Under the pieces are notes generated by a model. It was not told the DNA's origin and ran no database searches. It worked only from the letters and a program-made list of their open reading frames with translations. Positions 56,011 through 63,852 of a DNA stretch of 64,000 nt are shown here, one piece after another. Source of the stretch: Opitutia bacterium (lineage in GTDB: Bacteria > Verrucomicrobiota > Verrucomicrobiia > Opitutales > Opitutaceae); assembly GCA_947475065.1 (NCBI GenBank), contig CANJLB010000008.1, forward strand, positions 1-64,000, written 5' to 3'. Both the position numbers and the translations under genes were made by a program. Every line of letters starts with the position of its first letter. Position 1 is the first letter of the stretch.

Positions 56011-56498
56011 CCACCGCCCCGACGCCCGGCTTCTGGCGCCGCCGCCTCGGCGACCCCATCCTCGCCCAGCTCACCCAGGGCGTCTCGCCCGAAAAACTCG
56101 CCGCCACCTTCGCGATCGGCACTGCCTGCGCGTTGTTCCCGTTTCTCGGTTTCACCTCGCTCCTCAACCTTGGCGTCGGGCTCGCATTGCGCATGAACCA
56201 GCCGATTCTCCAAACTCTCAATCAGCTCCTCGGCGCGCTCCAGCTCGTGTTGATCCTCGTTTACGTCCGTCTCGGAGAGTGGCTCTGGCACGACCACGAA
56301 AACCGCTTCACCATCCCCGACATGCTGAGCACGTTTCATAATGCCACGGTCGGCGAATTTCTCCAGCGCTTCGGCTGGGCCGGAATCCACGCTTTCACCG
56401 CCTGGCTCATCAGCGTTCCGTTCATCATGGCAGCCGTCTATTACCCGCTCCGGCCCGCGCTGGCTAAACTTGCCGCCCTCCGTTCGCCGCAAACCTGA
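56007..56498 (+). CDS. DUF2062 membrane protein, second copy
   Basis: This 163-aa protein is shorter than the paralogue at 34394 (206 aa) because the N-terminal Pro-rich leader and C-terminal Lys/Ala tail are missing. The family signature PEKLAATFAIGTACALFPFL, then GFTSLLNLGVGLALRMNQPI and NQLLGALQLVLILVYVRLGE is intact. The start is GTG 56007, coupled to the DUF1475 stop. Confidence 0.87.
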   Translation: MTTAPTPGFWRRRLGDPILAQLTQGVSPEKLAATFAIGTACALFPFLGFTSLLNLGVGLALRMNQPILQTLNQLLGALQLVLILVYVRLGEWLWHDHENRFTIPDMLSTFHNATVGEFLQRFGWAGIHAFTAWLISVPFIMAAVYYPLRPALAKLAALRSPQT

Positions 56499-56508
56499 GC
56501 CATCCACT

Positions 56509-57309
56509 ATGTCCACCCTCACTCTCGTTCTCATCGCCACCTTCGCGCTTTGCACCGGCTTCGCCGCGATTTACGCCGTGGCGCGCCGGATGGACAACTA
56601 CGGCATCGTGGACATCGCCTGGTCCTATGCCTTCGGTGCGCTCGCGTTGTTCTACGCCTTCGCCGCCCAAGGCTGGGCTCTGCGCCGCGGTTTGATTGGT
56701 GGATGTGTGCTCCTGTGGAGTCTGCGTCTCGGCACCCACCTCTACGTCCGCATCATCGGTCACCACCCTGTTGAAGACGGCCGTTATCAGGAAATGCGCC
56801 GGCGCTGGGCGGCGGATATCGCTCGAAAAATGACGGTCTTTTATCAGCAGCAGGCCGTCTCCGTCGTCGTGCTTGGGCTCCCCTTCCTCCTCATCGCACG
56901 CAACCCCGACCCGCAGCTCCATCCGCACGAAATCGTCGGCGCCCTGCTCTGGCTCGTCGCCCTGCTCGGCGAAGCCATCGCCGATGCCCAGCTCAACGCC
57001 TTCAAAAAAAATCCCGCCAACCGGGGCCGCGTCTGCGACATCGGACTCTGGGCCTTCAGCCGCCACCCCAACTACTTCTTCGAATGGTGCGTATGGGTCG
57101 CCTACTTCGTCTTTGCCTGCGCCTCGCCGTGGGGTTGGACGAGCATCCTCTGCCCCGCCGTTATGCTCTACCTGCTCCTGCGCGTCACCGGCATTCCCCT
57201 GACCGAGGAACAAAGCATCCGCTCCCGCGGCGACGCCTACCGCGCGTATCAACGCCGCGTCTCCGCCTTCATCCCATGGTTCCAGAAGAAGATAGCGACT
57301 AGTGAGTAG
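56509..57309 (+). CDS. DUF1295 (steroid 5-alpha-reductase-like) protein, second copy
   Basis: This 266-aa paralogue of the protein at 35011 has VARRMDNYGIVDIAWSYAFG, LRLGTHLYVRIIGHHPVEDG, GLWAFSRHPNYFFEWCVWVA and LRVTGIPLTEEQSIRSRGDA. All functional boxes are intact, so it is probably active. The CFA-like methyltransferase that follows in the first cluster is missing here; mosaic repeats begin instead within about 180 bp. Confidence 0.9.
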   Translation: MSTLTLVLIATFALCTGFAAIYAVARRMDNYGIVDIAWSYAFGALALFYAFAAQGWALRRGLIGGCVLLWSLRLGTHLYVRIIGHHPVEDGRYQEMRRRWAADIARKMTVFYQQQAVSVVVLGLPFLLIARNPDPQLHPHEIVGALLWLVALLGEAIADAQLNAFKKNPANRGRVCDIGLWAFSRHPNYFFEWCVWVAYFVFACASPWGWTSILCPAVMLYLLLRVTGIPLTEEQSIRSRGDAYRAYQRRVSAFIPWFQKKIATSE

Positions 57310-58019
57310 CGGGTAGTCAGGTTTCTGACAAGGATGGGGTGTTTTTGACCGAGGTCGTAATCAAACCCGGCGACGAGAAATAGTCCCATCCCGGTCTCGC
57401 CGCCCACGCTCACGCGCTTCGGCCAACGCGCCCGCTCGCGTTGCTCTCTCGCCGTAAGGTCCCCGGTTGCGCGTCTCCCTCTGCGTTAGGCGGGCGGGGC
57501 GCCCGCGCTCCCATCGGTCCAAGCCGGCGGGGTACGGCGAGCCCGCCCTACAACGGACGACGGCTTCAGCCCTTCCGTGCTTTCGCGATCCTCCCTCCGT
57601 TTCCTGACTGGCCGATGTCGGCCTTCGGCCTCGGTAACCTGGCTTCCAGCTAAAACAATTCCGGTTTCAGCTCGTTGCCCGTCCTTCCGACCTCTGGCTT
57701 CTGACTATCAGCTCTCAACTTGGGCGCGCGACGCGCCTGTCGCTTCACTCGGTAACAGCCTTTTCTCCACCCACCTCGGTACTCTCCGCTTCCTCCTGTT
57801 CAATCCTACGCGCCCTCCGCGTTTAAACTCCGCATTCCGCACTCCGCACTCCGCAATCCACATTCCACCTCTCTGTGCTCTCTGTGTCACAATTCTCCCC
57901 TCAAAAATACTCCGTGACTTCTTCCCTCGGGCCGGGTCTAATCCAACAAGTCCGGTGTGGCTGCCGTCATCGCTCTCTCTTACGTGACAGTCAGCTGTGC
58001 GGGGCGCCGTCTCCCCACG
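57310..58019. repeat. Large mosaic repeat region, no gene
   Basis: The 710 bases hold no supported gene. Modules seen are GCCCGCCCTACAACGGACGA (57540-57559, cf. 62.16 kb), GATGTCGGCCTTCGGCCTCG then GTAACCTGGCTTCCAGC (57615-57651, cf. 4.42 kb), and CAGCTCTCAACTTGGGCGCG with the continuation CGACGCGCCTGTCGCTTCAC, TCGGTAACAGCCTTTTC (57709-57765, cf. 62.35 kb). CCGCATTCCGCACTCCGCAC (57832-57851, cf. the mnmA insertion) and CTCTGTGCTCTCTGTGTCAC (57872-57891, inverted CACAGAG) follow. The order of modules differs from the other blocks. Confidence 0.6.
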
Positions 58020-60746
58020 ATGAAGCCCGCCCCCATTCTCACCGCCACCCTGGCCAGTGCCACGCTGTTCGCCGTGGCGCTCACTTCGTGCATGAGCGAC
58101 GCTTCCCGTCCTCCCGCCACGGCCGCCCCCCTCCCGCCCCAATCCGACGCATCTTGGGCGGCATTTCAGACGACCGTCCGCCCCTTTCTCGCGCAGAACT
58201 GCTACAAGTGCCACGGCGAGAAGACGCAGGAGAACGATCTGCGCCTCGACCTGTTTGCCGACGCCGCCACACTCGCCAAGAACCACTCGGCGCTCGAAGA
58301 TGCGCTCGACCGGCTCACGCACCAGGAGATGCCGCCCAGCACCGAGGCGCGCCCCGCCGCCGAACAGCAGGCCAAGGTCGTCGCGTGGCTTGAGGGTTAT
58401 CTGGCGTCAGCCCAGAGCGGCCCCCGCGACCCCGGCCGCGTCACGCTCCGCCGCCTCAACCGCGCCGAATACAACAACACCGTCCGCGACCTGCTCGGCA
58501 TTGACGTGAAGCTCGCCGACGCCTTCCCCGTGGATCTCGCCGGCTACGGCTTCGACAACAATGGCGACGTGCTTTCCGTCGCCCCCGTGCTGCTGGAGAA
58601 GTATCTCGCGGCCGCGCGCCTGGCGCTCGCCCCCGTGCTGCACGCCGAACCCGCGAAGCCGCCGCCTCTGACCGCCTACGACGCTCCGCAAGTCGCCGTG
58701 ATGGAGGGCACCGTGCCGAAGGCCGACCCCGAGCGGCTGGGCCCGCTCTCCCCCGGGGTGGGCGGCGGGACCGGCGCAACGCGCGTCGGCCGCTGGTTCA
58801 TGACGGCGGGGGAGATTTCCACCGAACACGAGTTTCCCGCCGACGGCACCTACCAGATCAACCTTCGCGCCTATGGCACGCGCGGCGCCCCACCCCCGCC
58901 CGATCCCGACGCTCCGGCGCCGGTGGCCGGCCGGCGCGGTGGCGCGGGCCGGGGTCCGCAGGGCCCTGTGCCGCAGGTGGTGCTCCTGCTCGACGGCGAG
59001 CGGATGGTCGAGCCCTTCAACGTCGCCGAGGCCCAGGCTGCCACCGTGGTCAACTCGCTTAAAAAATTTCACACCACCGCCGGCAAGCACCGCATCACGC
59101 TCCAGTTCCTCAATGGTCCGGGCGTCGAGGAGGAAGCCCTGGCCCAGGCCGCCGCTGCGAAAGCTGCCGCCGAAGCGGCCCTCGCCGCCGCCGCCGAGGC
59201 TGCGGCGAATCCGCCCGCCCCCGCGCCGGCCCTCGCCGCCAACGGCCAGCCCCAGGTTGCCGGGGCGAGAGGCGCCCGGGGCGGCCGGGGCGGGCGCGGC
59301 GGCGGCGCCACGCTCCAGGCCTCGCCCACCGGCAAGCCCACCTTCGGCGTCATGGAGTTTCAGGTCGAGGGGCCGTTTGAGATCACCCCCGACCGGATGC
59401 CCGAGAACTACCGCCGCATCATGGTCGCCACCCCGTCCGCCGACGTGACCAAGGAGCAGGCGGCCGAGAAAATCATCCGGGATTTCGCCACGCGGGCCTT
59501 CCGCCGCCCGGTGCGCCCGGACGAGCTGGAGGCCCTGCTCGCCTTATGGCGCCGCGCCGCCGGCGACGGCCGGCCGTTCCAGGACAGCATTGACCTGACC
59601 TTGCAGGCCGTGCTCGCGTCGCCGTCGTTCCTCTTCCGCGTCGAGCAGGAGCCGCAGCCGGGCGAGCCCGACAACATCCATACGCTGACCGAATACGAAC
59701 TGGCCTCCCGCCTATCGTATTTTCTCTGGAACAGCATGCCCGACGACGAGCTCTTTGCGCTCGCGGCCCAGGGCCGGCTGCGCAGCGGGCTGCCGGCGCA
59801 GATCGCGCGCATGCTGCAGGATCCCCGCGCGGATGCGCTCGTGGAGAATTTCACCGGCCAGTGGCTGCAACTGCGGATGATGGACATCATCAGCCCGGAT
59901 GCCGACCACTACCCCACCTTCGACGAGTCGCTCCGCCAGGCCATGACGAAGGAGACCCAGCTGTTCTTCGGCGGGATCATGCGGGAGAACCGCAGCGTGA
60001 TTGACTTTCTCGACGCCGACTACACCTACGTCAACGAGCGCCTCGCGCGACATTACGGCCTGGCCGGCGTGTCCGGCGAGGAGTTCCGCCGCGTGCCGGT
60101 CGCCAAGGACGCGCGCGGTGGGGGAGGCATACTCTCGCAGGCCAGCATCCTCACGCTCACCTCCTACCAGAACCGCACCTCGCCCGTGCTCCGCGGCAAG
60201 TGGGTGCTCGAAAACCTCCTCGACAGCGCCCCGCCCCCGCCCCCGCCCAACGTCCCGGCCCTCGTCAAGGATGAAAAGGCTCCGCTCACCGGCACCATGC
60301 GCGAGCTCATGGAGCGCCACCGCACCGACCCCACCTGCGCCGCCTGCCACTCGCGCATGGACCCCCTCGGCTTCGGCCTGGAGAACTTCGACGGCATCGG
60401 CCTCTGGCGCGACACCGACGCGAAGGGCCAGGCGATTGACGCCTCCGGCAAGCTCCCCGACGGCGCCACCTTCAGCGGCCCCGCCGGCCTCAAGCAGATT
60501 TTGCTTTTGCAAAAAGACCGTTTCGCCCGCACCATGACGGCCAAGCTCCTTACCTTCGCGCTCGGTCGCGGCCTCGAACGGTCCGACAAGCCCTATCTGG
60601 ACGAGATGGTCGCCGCCCTCCGGACCGACGACTACAAATTCGGCACGCTCGTCAGCCAGATTGTCCTCAGCGACCCCTTCCAGAAACGCCGCGGTCGCGC
60701 CACCCCATTGCCCGCCACCGCCCACCCTGTCGCCCAAAACCCATGA
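58020..60746 (+). CDS. PSCyt1/DUF1587/DUF1592/DUF1588/DUF1585 exported cytochrome-type protein
   Basis: This 908-aa protein has a signal/lipobox-like start (ATLFAVALTSC). Domains in order are PSCyt1 with heme-binding CYKCHGEK (about residue 61), DUF1587 (LRRLNRAEYNNTVRDLLGID), and an inserted Gly/Arg/Ala-rich region (about 385-440, including GARGARGGRGGRGGG). DUF1595 with ENYRRIMVATPSADVTKEQA is followed by DUF1592 (DLTLQAVLASPSFLFRVEQE), DUF1588 (ILTLTSYQNRTSPVLRGKWV), a second CAACHSRMDPLGFGLENFDG heme-like motif (about 773) and DUF1585 (RGLERSDKPYLDEMVAALRT). These multidomain proteins are typical of Planctomycetes and Verrucomicrobia; the role is unknown, perhaps extracellular polymer oxidation. 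It overlaps the DUF1552 gene by ATGA. Confidence 0.93.
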   Translation: MKPAPILTATLASATLFAVALTSCMSDASRPPATAAPLPPQSDASWAAFQTTVRPFLAQNCYKCHGEKTQENDLRLDLFADAATLAKNHSALEDALDRLTHQEMPPSTEARPAAEQQAKVVAWLEGYLASAQSGPRDPGRVTLRRLNRAEYNNTVRDLLGIDVKLADAFPVDLAGYGFDNNGDVLSVAPVLLEKYLAAARLALAPVLHAEPAKPPPLTAYDAPQVAVMEGTVPKADPERLGPLSPGVGGGTGATRVGRWFMTAGEISTEHEFPADGTYQINLRAYGTRGAPPPPDPDAPAPVAGRRGGAGRGPQGPVPQVVLLLDGERMVEPFNVAEAQAATVVNSLKKFHTTAGKHRITLQFLNGPGVEEEALAQAAAAKAAAEAALAAAAEAAANPPAPAPALAANGQPQVAGARGARGGRGGRGGGATLQASPTGKPTFGVMEFQVEGPFEITPDRMPENYRRIMVATPSADVTKEQAAEKIIRDFATRAFRRPVRPDELEALLALWRRAAGDGRPFQDSIDLTLQAVLASPSFLFRVEQEPQPGEPDNIHTLTEYELASRLSYFLWNSMPDDELFALAAQGRLRSGLPAQIARMLQDPRADALVENFTGQWLQLRMMDIISPDADHYPTFDESLRQAMTKETQLFFGGIMRENRSVIDFLDADYTYVNERLARHYGLAGVSGEEFRRVPVAKDARGGGGILSQASILTLTSYQNRTSPVLRGKWVLENLLDSAPPPPPPNVPALVKDEKAPLTGTMRELMERHRTDPTCAACHSRMDPLGFGLENFDGIGLWRDTDAKGQAIDASGKLPDGATFSGPAGLKQILLLQKDRFARTMTAKLLTFALGRGLERSDKPYLDEMVAALRTDDYKFGTLVSQIVLSDPFQKRRGRATPLPATAHPVAQNP

Positions 60747-62089
60747 ACACCCCCGTCCTCTCCCGTCGCACCATGCTCCGCGGCCTCGGCACCGCGCTGG
60801 CGCTGCCGTTCTTCGAGTCCATGGTGCCTACGCGCCTGCTCGCCGCCGGGCCCGCCGCGCCCGCCGCCGGCCCGCGCCGCCTCGCGTGGTTCTATGTGCC
60901 CAACGGTGTCATCGTCCCTAACTGGACGCCGCAGGGGGTGGGCAAGGACTTCGAACTCACACCCACCTTCCAGCCCCTCGCCCCCTTCCGGGACAAGCTC
61001 ACGGTCCTCACCGGCCTCGCCTGTGACAAGGCCAATCCCAATGGCGACGGCCCCGGCGACCACGCCCGGGCCATGGCCTCCTACCTCACCGGCCAGCAGG
61101 CCCGCAAGACCGGCGGAGCCAACATCAAGCTCGGCATTTCCGCCGACCAGGTGGTCGCCGCCAAGATTGGCCACCTGACCAAATTTCCCTCCCTCGAGCT
61201 GGGCATCGAGGAAGGCCGGCAGGTCGGGGCCTGTGACAGCGGCTACAGCTGCGCCTACTCGCACAGCCTGAGCTGGCGCGGCGAGGCCACGCCCGTCGTC
61301 AAGGACTGCAACCCCCAGTCCGTCTTCGACCGGCTCTTCGCCAACGGCGACCCCGGCGAAACCGCCGAGGCCCGCGCCCGCCGTGAGAACGACCGCAAGA
61401 GCGTCCTCGACTTTATCCTGGGCGACGCCAACTCCCTGTCGCGCACCCTCGGCTCCGCCGACCGGCAGAAGATGGATGAGTATCTCACCTCGGTCCGCGA
61501 GGTGGAGCTCCGTCTCACCGGCACGCAGGTCGAGGTCGCGCCTCCCGAGGGCGCCGAGCGCCCCGGCGTCACCACCAAGGCCACGCTCTATCCCGACCGC
61601 GCCAAGCTCATGCTCGACATGAGCGTGCTCGCCTTTCAGGCCGACCTCACCCGCGTGCTCACCTTCCCCTTTGCCGACGAGGGCAGCGACCAGACCTACC
61701 CGTGGGCCGACGCCAACGTCCGCCATCACACCACGTCCCACCACATGAGAGACCCGGAGAAGATCGCCCTCCTCGCCAAGATCAACGTCTTCCACATGGA
61801 GCTCTTCGCCTACTTCCTGAAAAAGCTCGACGCCATCAAGGAAGGCAACGGCTCGATCCTCGACAACTCGCTCATCACCTACGGGTGCGCCAACGGCGAC
61901 GGGCAGCGCCACAACCACGACAATCTCCCCGTCATTCTCCTGGGCAAGGGCGGCGGCACCATTGCCGGCGGCCAGCATCTCGTCTACGACAGCCAGCCCA
62001 TCAACAACCTCTGGCTTTCCCTCATGGACCGCGTCGGCGTGAACACCCCCAATCTTGGCGACAGCACGGGCCGCCTCGCGCTGTCCTGA
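60743..62089 (+). CDS. DUF1552 Tat-exported protein
   Basis: This 448-aa protein has a twin-arginine signal (SRRTMLRGLGTALALPFFES). The DUF1552 body includes RRLAWFYVPNGVIVPNWTPQ, LTVLTGLACDKANPNGDGPG, DHARAMASYLTGQQARKTGG, LGIEEGRQVGACDSGYSCAY and TYGCANGDGQRHNHDNLPVI with LLGKGGG. The last resembles the alkaline-phosphatase-like/DUF1501 fold. It is nearly always encoded directly after a PSCyt/DUF1592 protein, as here (ATGA overlap), so the two likely form one exported redox unit. Confidence 0.95.
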   Translation: MNTPVLSRRTMLRGLGTALALPFFESMVPTRLLAAGPAAPAAGPRRLAWFYVPNGVIVPNWTPQGVGKDFELTPTFQPLAPFRDKLTVLTGLACDKANPNGDGPGDHARAMASYLTGQQARKTGGANIKLGISADQVVAAKIGHLTKFPSLELGIEEGRQVGACDSGYSCAYSHSLSWRGEATPVVKDCNPQSVFDRLFANGDPGETAEARARRENDRKSVLDFILGDANSLSRTLGSADRQKMDEYLTSVREVELRLTGTQVEVAPPEGAERPGVTTKATLYPDRAKLMLDMSVLAFQADLTRVLTFPFADEGSDQTYPWADANVRHHTTSHHMRDPEKIALLAKINVFHMELFAYFLKKLDAIKEGNGSILDNSLITYGCANGDGQRHNHDNLPVILLGKGGGTIAGGQHLVYDSQPINNLWLSLMDRVGVNTPNLGDSTGRLALS

Positions 62090-62114
62090 GTTTGGGGTTC
62101 AGACATGACCCGGC

Positions 62115-62470
62115 TCAAACCGGCGGGGTGGCGGAGTGTCGCTGCGCTCGGCAACGGCGACTCCGCCCTCCAACGGACGATGCCCCGGCCAGGCAGGCGG
62201 GCGGGGGTGCCCGCGCACCCAGCGTCTCCGCTCCTCCGCGCCTCAGCGATCTACTTTCCGTTTCCCGGCTTCGTGGCGTCTGTTAGCTAGGCCGCAAGGC
62301 CGACATCAGTAAACCAAGAACGAAGCACCAAGCACCAAACCTCCGCTTTCAGCTCTCAGCTTTCACCTTGGGCGCGCGGCGCGCCTGTGCTTCGTTCGGT
62401 AACAGCCTTTCAGTCCTTCAGTCTTTCAGCCTTTTCCTCCTCTCTGTGCCTCGGTGGTTCAAACCTCCGG
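62115..62470. repeat. Mosaic repeat block after the DUF1552 gene
   Basis: Modules are GGCGGGGTGGCGGAGTGTCG and GACTCCGCCCTCCAACGGAC (62159-62178, cf. 57.54 kb), GGCCGCAAGGCCGACATC (62290-62307, inverted form of the 4.42/57.61 kb module), AACCAAGAACGAAGCACCAA with GCACCAAACC (62315-62344, inverted 54.0 kb module), CAGCTCTCAGCTTTCACCTT with GGGCGCGCGGCGCGCCTGTG and CTTCGTTCGGTAACAGCCTT (62350-62409, cf. 57.71 kb), and CTCTCTGTGCCTCGGTGGTT (62440-62459, inverted CACAGAG). No gene is supported on either strand. Confidence 0.6.
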
Positions 62471-62515
62471 CCCTGCGGGCGCAAACGGAGGCTTGCGGGC
62501 GCGGGGTGGGCGGCT

Positions 62516-63001
62516 ATGATGCCATGGATGCGTTGCCGGCATTGCAGCACACGGTTCAGCAAGGATCTGACGATTGCACCCTTTCGCGCGTCGTGTCCGA
62601 ATTGCGCCCGCATCGCTGCGCCGATTTTCGTCAGCAGCCAGGGCGACGGCATCACCGGCTTTCGGGAGATTATGATCCGGCAGAATGCCGGCGATCCCAG
62701 CCGGAAGCTGCTGGAGACCCGTTCCTGCCAGTTTGTCATCTTTCTCGATGAGAGCGGCGGCATCGTGGGTTTCGATCTGGAGGATCGCGATGCCGCCCAT
62801 CTGTTCCAATGGCGGCGAGGCCAGCGCCCGACGTACTACGGCATTGAGAACGTCGGCAAGGGCTACCACAATCGCGATGAAGTCTATGTGAACGGCCGCT
62901 TTGCTTCCGCGGACGTGATCGCCGAGCTCATGACGTGCGGGCAGAACATCCGCAGCGAAGTGCGTGCGGTGCTGCTCGAAGGAATCAATGCCTACGGCTA
63001 A
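62516..63001 (+). CDS. Unknown protein with N-terminal zinc-ribbon-like motif
   Basis: This 161-aa protein starts MMPWMRCRHCSTRFSKDLTI and continues APFRASCPNCARIAAPIF. CxxC (residues 7-10) and CxxC (27-30) could bind one zinc ion. The rest is a mixed alpha/beta domain (FREIMIRQNAGDPSRKLLET, FVIFLDESGGIVGFDLEDRD, YYGIENVGKGYHNRDEVYVN) with no known family. It starts right after the mosaic repeats and shares direction with two further small genes. The start ATG at 62516 is used; the frame upstream is repeat DNA. Confidence 0.55.
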   Translation: MMPWMRCRHCSTRFSKDLTIAPFRASCPNCARIAAPIFVSSQGDGITGFREIMIRQNAGDPSRKLLETRSCQFVIFLDESGGIVGFDLEDRDAAHLFQWRRGQRPTYYGIENVGKGYHNRDEVYVNGRFASADVIAELMTCGQNIRSEVRAVLLEGINAYG

Positions 63002-63021
63002 CGTTGTTCACCGCAAGAAAG

Positions 63022-63411
63022 ATGGAACCCCTCCACACATTTATCACGGGCCGGGAACTCGAACAACACCTGCCAGCGATGACCGCGCATCTGAAGCCTG
63101 CCGAAGCAAGTTCGGAGCTTCGTATCTCGGAAGCGGTCGTCGCATCGTTATGGTTTCGCTGGGAAGGCAGGAAGAGCATGGCCCAGATTGGTCTCTGGGA
63201 GTCGGGTGATTGCGATGTGGACATCGTGGAGACGTCGAAGGGTGAGTTTCACCCGTTTCGCCACAAGCGTTGCCAGACGAAGGAAGAGTTTTATCACATG
63301 CTGCGGGAGATGATCGCGACTGTGTCGCAGCTCGAAGACATCGCCGATCCAAGCGGCACCGACAACTCCGGGGCTTCGCCCCTTCGTGGCTGTCCTCAAT
63401 CGTTGATCTAG
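63022..63411 (+). CDS. Unknown small protein, 129 aa
   Basis: It starts MEPLHTFITGRELEQHLPAM. The core has VVASLWFRWEGRKSMAQIGL, WESGDCDVDIVETSKGEFHP and RHKRCQTKEEFYHMLREMIA, a plausible small alpha/beta protein; the last ~20 residues (GTDNSGASPLRGCPQSLI) look unstructured and possibly repeat-derived. No domain recognised. It lies 20 bp after the preceding gene and 9 bp before the next truncated ORF, so the three may form an operon. Confidence 0.5.
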   Translation: MEPLHTFITGRELEQHLPAMTAHLKPAEASSELRISEAVVASLWFRWEGRKSMAQIGLWESGDCDVDIVETSKGEFHPFRHKRCQTKEEFYHMLREMIATVSQLEDIADPSGTDNSGASPLRGCPQSLI

Positions 63412-63420
63412 GCGAAAACA

Positions 63421-63655
63421 TGAACCCCGTGTTTAAGCATCGCGTGTGGGAGCTTGAAGTCTTGTCGCCGTGGCGTGTCGAAGATTGCGAGCACTGCATC
63501 GAAATCACTCAGCCCGAGGGCACCGGGGCGATGCACATCAGCAGCGCTCGAAAGAAAGAAGGAACTGTTACGGAAGCGGAGACCTTGGCGCAGCTCAAAA
63601 AAGATTGCCCAGATGGCACCGACTTCACGAAAACGCGTTGTGGAGATTCCACCGG
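63421..63655 (+). pseudogene. 5' part of an unknown gene, cut by a junction
   Basis: From ATG 63421 the frame reads MNPVFKHRVWELEVLSPWRV, EDCEHCIEITQPEGTGAMHI, SSARKKEGTVTEAETLAQLK and KDCPDGTDFTKTRCGDSTG. This plan ('p..W.......i.it.p.g.gAl.iSs..k.dG.vt..el...a') recurs in unknown bacterial proteins. After about codon 78 the composition changes to His/Gly-rich (RHGHGLGGHLAGGGGRHGRH), which is simply the antisense of the signal-anchored ORF on the other strand. The frame stays open to the window end without sense. The true gene was therefore cut near 63655. Confidence 0.5.
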
Positions 63656-63833
63656 CCGGCATGGGCATGGCTTGGGCGGGCATCTGGCTGGCGGAGGCGG
63701 ACGGCATGGCCGGCATCGCGTTGCTGGCACGGAGAGGAAATACAAGGGCAACAGCGAGCAGCCCGAGGCAGGCGGTCGCGACAATCAGACCCGTCTGAAA
63801 GCGGGCGGTGGCAGGGGTGTGGCTGGTTTTCAT
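63650..63833 (-). pseudogene. 5' part of a signal-anchored Met/Pro-rich protein gene, cut by a junction
   Basis: On the reverse strand from ATG 63833: MKTSHTPATARFQTGLIVAT, ACLGLLAVALVFPLRASN form a signal peptide or membrane anchor, followed by a Met/Pro/Ala-rich segment AMPAMPSASASQMPAQAMPM with PAGGIS. Met/Pro-rich exported segments can bind copper, but that is speculation. After residue 61 the frame continues as the antisense of the unrelated 63421 gene, so the original 3' part is missing. TCTCACC precedes the ATG. Confidence 0.5.
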
Positions 63834-63852
63834 GGTGAGAGGAAGGATGCGC

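Noticed and set aside
57957-58019. GTG at 57957 as start of the PSCyt gene
   Set aside because: It would add 21 residues before a good signal sequence starting at 58020; the ATG fits export signals better.
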